From positions 1 to 20,649 of the forward strand of contig CANFKN010000005.1 of NCBI GenBank assembly GCA_947447385.1: a stretch of DNA of 20,649 nt. Reading direction: 5' to 3'. The translations under genes were made by a program, and so were the position numbers. The notes beneath the pieces are model-generated. The model was not told the origin of the DNA and did no database searches. It saw only the letters and a list, made by a program, of their open reading frames with translations. Below, piece by piece: positions 1 to 8,100 of this stretch; position 1 is the stretch's first letter; the number at the start of each line of letters is the position of its first letter. Source of the DNA: Microbacteriaceae bacterium. GTDB lineage: Bacteria > Actinomycetota > Actinomycetes > Actinomycetales > Microbacteriaceae.

Positions 1-858
1 ATCGGCGCGTTGATCGGTTTCTTCGTTGCTCGCATCGGTGTGCCATCGTTCGTCGTGACACTAGGTTTGTTCCTCGGCTTTCAGGGCTTGCAGCTTGTAA
101 TGCTTGGCGAGGGTGGCATCTTTAGGGTCGATGTGCCTGAAGTGAAATCAATCATGAACGAAAACTTGCCAGCTTGGGCGGGTTGGGCTTTCTTGGCTCT
201 CATGTTGGCTCTTTCAGCAGGCGTTTCGCTGTGGGATCGCGCTCGTCGTGCCCGCCACGACCTAGCTAACCGTCCAATCGAGTTGCTCATTGCAAAGCTC
301 GCCGCGTTTGGCATTCTTGGTGGCGTCACTGTGTTTCTTTTGAACCAAAACCGCAGCAACGGCATTCTTGCCATCGCTGGTGTGCCGATTGTTATTCCAA
401 TCACCGTGTTGATTTTGTTCGTTGGCACGTTGGTTCTTGACCGCACACAGTTTGGCCGTCACCTCTATGCAGTTGGTGGCAATGCTGAGGCAGCTCGCCG
501 CGCAGGCATTAAGGTAGCGAACATTCGCATCACAGCTTTCGTAATCTGTTCAATGCTCGCCGTGGTCTCTGGTCTGTTTCACGTCAGCCGCCTTGGCGCG
601 GTTGAAGCAACCGCTGGTCGCCAGATCGTTCTAAACGGTGTGGCCGCTGCAGTTGTTGGTGGTGTTAGCCTCTTCGGTGGTCGTGGCCGTTTGGTTCACG
701 CTGCCATCGGTGCGTTCGTTATCGTGATGATCGAAAACGGTCTTGGCCTTCTAGAGTTCCCTGCTGGTGTCAACCTAGTTGTTACCGGTTCGGTGCTTAT
801 TCTTGCCGCAACAATCGACGCACTTTCACGAAAGCGTGGCAACGGCGTTCGAGCTTAG
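1..858 (+). CDS. Xylose-type sugar ABC transporter permease (5' truncated by window edge)
   Basis: Membrane permease of a sugar ABC importer of the BPD_transp_2 family (XylH/RbsC-like). The reading frame is open from base 1 and no start is needed, so the true gene begins upstream; the TTG at 10 is not a credible start. The 285 visible residues are mostly hydrophobic segments. They contain the family signature FGRHLYAVGGNAEAARRAG at about residues 151-169, which couples the permease to its ATPase. The long cytoplasmic insertion with RARRARHDL and the AIxGVPIVIPI segment look like actinobacterial xylose permeases (XylH) rather than RbsC. Full-length XylH proteins are about 400 aa, so roughly the last two thirds is present. 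The ATPase and binding-protein genes should lie upstream. The family is secure; the xylose specificity is inferred from sequence style. Confidence 0.88.
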   Translation: MGALIGFFVARIGVPSFVVTLGLFLGFQGLQLVMLGEGGIFRVDVPEVKSIMNENLPAWAGWAFLALMLALSAGVSLWDRARRARHDLANRPIELLIAKLAAFGILGGVTVFLLNQNRSNGILAIAGVPIVIPITVLILFVGTLVLDRTQFGRHLYAVGGNAEAARRAGIKVANIRITAFVICSMLAVVSGLFHVSRLGAVEATAGRQIVLNGVAAAVVGGVSLFGGRGRLVHAAIGAFVIVMIENGLGLLEFPAGVNLVVTGSVLILAATIDALSRKRGNGVRA

Positions 859-870
859 CTCCAAAATCTT

Positions 871-909
871 GAAACCGCCCAGTGTGTTATTGCTGGGCGG
901 TTTCTTTTT
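871..909 (+). terminator. Rho-independent terminator after the sugar permease
   Basis: A perfect 12-bp inverted repeat (871-882 pairing with 893-904, GAAACCGCCCAG/CTGGGCGGTTTC) encloses a 10-nt loop and runs into a T tract at 902-909. It lies 12 bp after the permease stop codon and ends the transporter transcript just before the oxidoreductase gene. Confidence 0.93.
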
Positions 910-946
910 AGGCTTGACTCTTAGCTAGATAAATGAGGAATCGAAA

Positions 947-1987
947 ATGACCGAAACGCAAAACTTGAGTGCCCCCGCAAAACTTCGCTGGGGAGTGATG
1001 GGCGCCGGGCGACTCGCGCGCGACGTGGTGCGTGAGGTGCAAAGCCACGGGGTGCACGTGCAAGCCATTGGCGCACGCGACCAACAGCGTGCCGACGAGT
1101 TTGCGGCTGAACTTGGGCTGCCGAAGGCGCATCCGTCGTATTTTGCTCTAGCAAACGACCCGGAAGTTGATGCGGTTTATGTGGTCACCACCAACCAAGC
1201 GCATTTAGAGTGCGCACTGATCGCGATTGCGGCCGGCAAACATGTGTTGATTGAGAAGCCCTTCACGATGAGCGCCATTGAGGCGCGCCAAATTGCTGAT
1301 GCAGCGCGAACCGCCGGTGTATTTTGCATGGAGGCCATGTGGACTCGCTTCTTGCCGATGCACGTCGAAATTGCTCGGTGCCTGAGTGAGGGCATGATTG
1401 GCGAGGCGCAATATTTGCTCGCCGACCACAGCCAATATTTGCCACCATCAGTGAGCGAGCGTTTGTGGAGTCGCGAGCTTGGCGGGGGAGCCCTACTCGA
1501 CCTTGGGGTTTACCCGATCAACTTTGCCGCTCGATTGTTTGGCCTGCCGACGGGCGTTGTGGCGCGTGGCACTTTGACCGGGTCAGATGCTGGGCCATTT
1601 GGTGATGGGGTTGGCGACGGTGGCGTCGATGCCGAGGTCGCAGTGATTTTCGACCACACCGATGGTCACCGCAGCACCCTGCATGCTTGCATGACTCAAG
1701 CTGGCCCAACCGATGCCACGATCTTGGGCACCAAGGGGTCAATCGTGATTGAAGGCCCGTTTTATTTTCAGACCTCATTCAAGGTCTTGAACCCGCAGCG
1801 TGAAGTTCTCTATAGCTATGAGTCGCCTACTCGTGACGCTGGCAAAATCTTTCAGTTTCTTGAAACTCAGCGATGCGTTGATGCCGGGCTCACTGAGAGC
1901 GACGTTATGCCTCTCGGTGAATCCGTTGCCATTATGGGCTTGATGGATTCTGTGCGTGAACAGATTGGTTATTCGTTCAAACCTTAA
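947..1987 (+). CDS. Gfo/Idh/MocA family oxidoreductase (dihydrodiol / D-xylose dehydrogenase-like)
   Basis: Probable cytosolic NAD(P)-dependent sugar or polyol dehydrogenase, 346 aa, a normal length for the family. The N-terminal Rossmann fold shows GVMGAGRLA at residues 16-24. The conserved EKP motif is at 103-105, with K104 the expected catalytic lysine. The GGGALLDLGVYPI segment at 179-191 places a Tyr (Y189) where dimeric dihydrodiol dehydrogenases and NADP D-xylose 1-dehydrogenases carry their catalytic tyrosine, rather than the His of inositol dehydrogenases. The start is the ATG at 947 with GAGGAA at 935-940. The gene sits 42 bp after the terminator of a xylose-type permease, so aldose oxidation is an attractive guess, but the substrate is not shown by the sequence. 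Confidence 0.85.
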   Translation: MTETQNLSAPAKLRWGVMGAGRLARDVVREVQSHGVHVQAIGARDQQRADEFAAELGLPKAHPSYFALANDPEVDAVYVVTTNQAHLECALIAIAAGKHVLIEKPFTMSAIEARQIADAARTAGVFCMEAMWTRFLPMHVEIARCLSEGMIGEAQYLLADHSQYLPPSVSERLWSRELGGGALLDLGVYPINFAARLFGLPTGVVARGTLTGSDAGPFGDGVGDGGVDAEVAVIFDHTDGHRSTLHACMTQAGPTDATILGTKGSIVIEGPFYFQTSFKVLNPQREVLYSYESPTRDAGKIFQFLETQRCVDAGLTESDVMPLGESVAIMGLMDSVREQIGYSFKP

Positions 1988-1995
1988 GGTTTTTT
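1979..1995 (+). terminator. Weak hairpin plus T tract after the oxidoreductase
   Basis: The 14-bp perfect palindrome AAACCTTAAGGTTT (1979-1992) overlaps the stop codon and runs into TTT (six T in all at 1990-1995). The stem is only 5 bp with a TTAA loop, so this would be a poor terminator on its own. Confidence 0.35.
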
Positions 1996-2027
1996 GCTGT
2001 TTCGTAACATAACTTAAGATTTCATGT

Positions 2028-2119
2028 TCACAACCTGTGAGATTCCCCTAGATTGACCGTCTAGGTGAAACGTGGTGGCTAGCCTGATTCAGGATTCTTC
2101 TAATTTTTTGGATTAATCC
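2028..2119 (+). promoter_or_regulatory. Leader region of the giant surface-protein gene: inverted repeats and possible promoter
   Basis: The leader upstream of the giant gene holds three symmetric elements. TCACA-N3-TGTGA is at 2028-2040. CCTAGA-N7-TCTAGG is a perfect 19-bp inverted repeat at 2047-2065. GGATTAATCC is at 2110-2119. A candidate -35 box TTGACC (2053-2058) lies inside the second repeat, with a poor -10 (TGGCTA, 2076-2081) 17 bp away. A repressor-type operator over a promoter is plausible; only the symmetry is directly seen. Confidence 0.35.
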
Positions 2120-2153
2120 AGCGTCTATTCGCATAACAATCAGGTGGTAAATC

Positions 2154-5100
2154 GTGTTAAACATCAAGAGCCGTTGGTCAAAACTTCTTTCTGGCCTAGT
2201 TTCGGTAGCAGTCTTCGGTGCAGTGCTTTCAATCAGCGCACCAGCAAAGGCAGACCTACTGCCTCCGGTCATCGCGACCGTGAGCCCAGCAACGGGCACC
2301 ATCACGGGTGGTGAAGAAATCACGGTCACCGGTGCAAACCTCCAATATGTCACCGGCGGAAACCTCGGTGTGGGCGGCATCGACTTCACTCACTGGGTCA
2401 CCCGCGCTAACGACGGTTCGTGGCTAAAGTTTCGCGCACCTGACGCGGCAACTATTGGCCTAGTTGACCTGAGCCTTTATGGGCAGGTGAACATCACCGA
2501 GCCTAAGGTTTACACCTACACCGCAACTTCAATCACTTCAGTCACTCCAAACGTTGGAGCGACACCAGGTGGCACCGCTATTAGCATCAAGGGCGTCGGC
2601 TTCGGCCCGCTCGAGTGGGGCGATGGCAGTTTGATCGTTACCGTTGGCGGAAACCGCGCAACCAACGTTGTGCGTGTCAGCCCAACCGAGATCAAGGCTG
2701 TTACTCCTATCGGTGTTCTTGGCCAAGCAGACATCGTTGTCTCGTTTGCTAACGACCAATACACCCACTACTCAAACAACGTTCTCACTGGCACCAAGCT
2801 TTACACCTACGTTGCCGGCAGCGTTGCCCCAATCATCAACTCGATCACACCTAACAAGGGAACCATTGACGGTGGCAACACGGTCACCATCAAGGGTCAG
2901 TTTCTAAAAGACGCCAATAACGTCAACGGCGTTTTCACCTTCGATGGTCTAACCGCAACCTTGGTTTCGCTTGACCCAACCGGCACCACCGCGGTTGTTA
3001 CCACACCTGCTCACGCACTCGGTGCGGTTGACGTCAAAGCGATTACTTCAGCTGGTAGCGCAACCACAATCAAGGGCTTTACCTATTCACCACCACCGAC
3101 ACTGACCAGCATCGCCGCAACCGGCGGTGTCACTCAGGGTGGCACCAAGGTGACCATTACTGGTACCAACTTTGGAACCACCGGTGCGCCAGTTGTGAAA
3201 ATCGGTGGCAAGCTCGCGCTTTGCACCAAGTTGGTTAGCTCAACCACAATCACCGCTGTTACCCGCGATGGTGCTGCAGGCGCTGCAGATGTTGCAGTCA
3301 CCGCAACTACTGGTGCCGGCACAGCAACTTTGACTGGTGCCTACACCTATGCAACCCCTGTTTCGACCCCAGCGATCGACTCGATCACCCCAAACTCTGG
3401 CCCAACCACTGGCAACACCGCAATCGAGATTCACTCGAGCGATGTGTTCCCTGCCGATGTGCCAAACGTAATGATCGGTCAGCTCTGTGCACTTAGCGCA
3501 ACCCGCGTTGACGACCACACCATTCGTGCGGTTGTTCCTGCCGGTGCAGTTGGCGCAAAGAACGTTTCGCTAACCTTCAACACTTCTTATTCAATCTCGA
3601 CTCTTGGCTACACCTACGTGCCAGCTCCAGCGCCTGAGATCACCAGCCTTACCCCTAGCACCGGTTTCATCACCGGCGGCGACAGCATTTTGTTGACTGG
3701 TCGCGGCTTCGGTTTGACGGGCACACCAACTGTCACCTTCGGTGGCGTTGCAGCAACTAACGTGATTCGTCTTAGCGAAACCACTGTTTATGCAACCAAC
3801 CCTGCCGGCACTGTTGGCGCTAAAGATGTAGTGCTTACCCCTTATCAGGGCACGCCAATCACCAAGGCTGGCGGCTTCACTTACAAGGGCCCAAGCGTTC
3901 TAAAGATCACACCTGCAAATGGCACCGTTGATGGCGGCACTGCAGTGACGATTGAGGGCGACGGATTCGGCCTCACCGGCACACCTACCGTCACCTTTGG
4001 TGGCAAAACTGCTACTTCGATTGTTCGTTTGAGCTCAACCCAGATCACCGCGGTTACCCCTTCGGGTAGCGCCGGTGCTTCAACGGTTGTGATTACACCA
4101 GCTGGTGGCTCTGCAATCACGAACTCTTCGTTGTTCACCTACCTACCTAACCGTTTCACACCGTTGATTTATTCGAGCACTCCAGGCACTGGCCCACAGG
4201 CTGGCGGCATCACCGTCACCGTGACTGGCGCTAACTTCAAGAGCTCAGCCGGCACCACGACAATCGTGAAGATTGCCGGTCAGAACGCAGCGAACGTTGT
4301 TATCAACGGCGACGGCACAGTGGTCACTTTCACTGCTCCAGCTCTTAACCCAGGTAGCTACGAAATTCTGATCAAGACCGACAAGGGCACCGCATGGCGC
4401 ACCCTTTATCAGGTGCTACCTCCACCGACCTTGCTAGGTTGCCCAGCAGCTGTTTCGCAAGACCGTTTGAACCCAGACGGCGGCTCAGTACTCACAATTT
4501 ATGGTGACCGCTTCGGCACAACCATTACCGCACCGACGGTCAACATTGGTGGCGTCTCGATGCCAGTTTCAGGTTGGGGCTACGACAGCTACAACCACAT
4601 CTGGTGGGTCACAGTGACCGATGCCGGCGGTTCGTTTGGCTATCAAGACATTCAGGTGATTCCTGCCGACAACTCTGGCAGCGCCACTTTGAGCAACTGT
4701 GTTTATCGTCAGGCCGATGCAAGCATCACTGCCGATGACAAAGAAATCATCTATGGCGACCCAACGCCTGAGTTCACCAAAACTGTTGTCGGTGAAAAGG
4801 GTAGTGACAAGATCACCACCGTCACCTACACCTTTACAGGCATCAACGGCATAACCTACGGCCCTTCAACTACACCTCCAACCGCTTCGGGTGCATACAC
4901 AATCACCCCAAGCAATGGTGTGATGAGCCCAGGTGACATCAACAACTACACCTTCGCCTACATCAACGGCACCTACATCATTCACGGCCTTGGCGCTTAT
5001 GTGACTGCACTAGATGCTTCGAAGATCTATGGTGATGCAGACCCAACCTTCAGCACTCTGGTCACCGGCGTTGCCGCTGGCGAAGTTGAAAAAGATGTTG

Positions 5101-8100
5101 TTCTAACCTTTAGCGGCACGGCCTATGACGGCAGCGGCTATGGCCCTTCAACCACGCCACCTATCAAGGCCGGTGTTTACACGATCACACCAAGCAACGA
5201 ACATTTGGTTTCGGGCAACGACGTCAACTATTCGTTTGGATACATCACTGGCACCTACACGATTGAAAAGCGTCGCGTTGACATCACCGCGGTTGACCAG
5301 CAGAAGACCTACGGCGATGCAGACCCTGCTTTGCCTTGGGAGTTCAAAGACCCGCAGAACACCAACCTGGTTTATGGCGACACCATTCTTGCGGGCAAGC
5401 TTGGCCGCGTTGAAGGCGAGCTAGTCGGCGTTTATGCAATCAACATCGGCACCTTGTCGAACGACAATGACAACTATGACGTTCACTACGAACTAGGCAA
5501 CCTGTCGATCAATGCTCGTCACATCAGCATTACTGCAGAGAACAAGACCAAGGTCTATGGCTATAACGACCCAACCTTGACTTACACCACCGATGGCCTT
5601 CAGTTTGAAGACAAGGTTGGCGGCTTTGTTCGCGACGCAGGTCAAGACGTGGGCACCTATGCCATCAACAACAGCAACATCGTTGAGGGTGTTATGGGCG
5701 TTGGAACCATTCACAACAAAGATGGCGTTGACGTTACTGCCGACTATGTTCTTGACTCGTTCACACCTGGTGTTTTCACCATCACACCGCGCCCTGTTAC
5801 CGTGACCCCATATGAGCAGAGCAAGGTTTATGGCGAGCTTGACCCAACCAACTTCACCACTGGTGGCAACGGTGTTGCCTACCACATCACAAGTTTGGTT
5901 GGCCTGGCTTACAACACTGATGCTTTCTCGGGCAGCGTAAGCCGCGCGGTTGGCGAAGACCTCGGCAAATATGAGATCTATCAGGGCAACGTAACCCTTG
6001 GCGATAACTACACCATCACGTGGGTTACCGGCAAAAAGTTCACTATCAACCCACGCCCGATCTATTTGACTGCCGATGACCAGACCAAGGTTTATGGCGA
6101 CCTAGACCCATCACCGTTCACCTACACGGTGAAAACCGGCGACGGATACTACGACCTTCTTGGTAGCGACTCGATTACCGGTGCCGCTTCGCGTGCAGCT
6201 GGAGAAAATGTTGGAAACTACAACATCTCAGTTGGTTCGCTTGATGCTGGTTCAAACTATGTGCTGTACTTCTTCAGCGGCAAGTTGACCATCACCAAGC
6301 GTGCGATCACCATTCGCCCAGATGCCCTTGAAAAGCAGTATGGCGACAATAACCCTGCAACCTACACCTACTCGGTGGTCGATGGCTCATTGCAGGGTGA
6401 TGACTCGCTAACGGGCAAGATTGGTCGCGTTGTTGGCGAAAATGTTGGTGACTACGAATACAACGACGGCACCTTCTGGTTCTATGACACTAACTATGAC
6501 GTGACTGTCGATAAGACAAACCACTTCACTATCACCAAGAAAGACATCGATGTCACCGCCGTGGCAAAGACGAAAACCTATGGTGACGATGACCCGGCTT
6601 TGACATTCACCTACACTCCAAGCACCATGCCAAACGGCGCCCCAATTAACTTGGCTGGCGAGCTGGCACGTGCGGCAGGCGAAGATGTTGGCGAGTGGGA
6701 CATCACCCAAGGCACCCTTGATGGTGGCACTAACTTCAACCTAAAGACCTTCACCGGTGCGAAGTTGACCATCACCAAACGATCAATCTCTGTTGTTGCC
6801 GACGACCAGACTGCTGAATATGGCGCAACCTTGCCAGAAAACGGCTTCACGCTTCAGACAGGGTCAACACTTGGCTTTAGCGACACCCTGGTTTCAGCAA
6901 CCTACACCTATTCAACAGAGCCACCAGTTAACGCTGGCGACTATGACATCACCCCGAGTGCAGCGACATTCGGTGTTGGTTCGGCAAGCAACTATGACAT
7001 CTCATATGTCAACGGCACCCTAACCATTACACCGATTGCCATTGAAATCACTGCAGATGATGCCAGCAAGACATACGGTGACGTTGACCCTGCCTTCACT
7101 TACACGGTGACCAACGGTGCACTTCTAAACGAAGACACTTTGGCGGGTTCACTGTCACGCGAGACCGGCGAAAACGTTGGCGACTATGCCATCACAGTTG
7201 GTAGCGTTTCGGGTGGCACAAACTACATCGTTACTGTTCTAGGTGGCAAGTTCACCATTAACAAGTTGCACGTCAAGGTAACCCCTGACGCTGCCGACAA
7301 GTTCTATGGCGACAATGACCCTGCGTTCACATTCACTACCGACATCACCTTGCCTTTTGAAGAATCACTTGGCGGTTCACTTGGTCGTGCCGAAGGTGAA
7401 AACGTTGGCGACTATGACTTCACAATCGGTGATGTTGACACTTCTAACTCAAACTATGAAGTTGAACTGATCCCTGCGAAGTTCACTATCAACAAGCTAG
7501 ACATCGCGGTTACTGTCAAAGACGCAACCAAGGTTTATGGCGACGAAGACCCAGCTCTTGAGTTCACCTACAGCCCAGCAACCTTGCCTAACGGCACCGA
7601 GATTGTCTTGACTGGCGCGCCAACTCGCGACGCAGGTGAAGCTGTAGGCGACTACAGCATCACCCAGGGTGACCTCGATGGTGGCGACAACTTCAACCTC
7701 ACCGGCTTCACCGGTGCCAAGTTGACCATCACCAAGCGCGCGATTCACATCGTCGCTGGCGACCAGAGCGCGGTTTATGGTCAGGCACTGCCAGAGAACA
7801 GCTACTCGTTGGTCGAGGGTTACACCTTGGCATTCGACGACGCTCTTTCAGGCGCGAGCTACACCTATTCAACCGAGCCTCCAGTGCACGTTGGTAGCTA
7901 TGACATCACCCCGTCAGATGCAACCTTCAGCACCGGCAGCATCGACAACTATGAAGTCACCTATGTTGACGGCACCCTAACCATCACTAAAGCTTCGTTG
8001 ACGATCAACCTCGACAACGCCAGCTCAAACTATGGTGAGACCGCCCCAGCATTCAAGGTTGCAACAACCGATGGTTTGGTTGAAGGCGACGTTCTTGGCA

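Noticed and set aside
914..931. TTGACT followed by TAGATA as a promoter for the oxidoreductase
   Set aside because: The boxes are only 6 bp apart, far too close for a sigma-70-type promoter.
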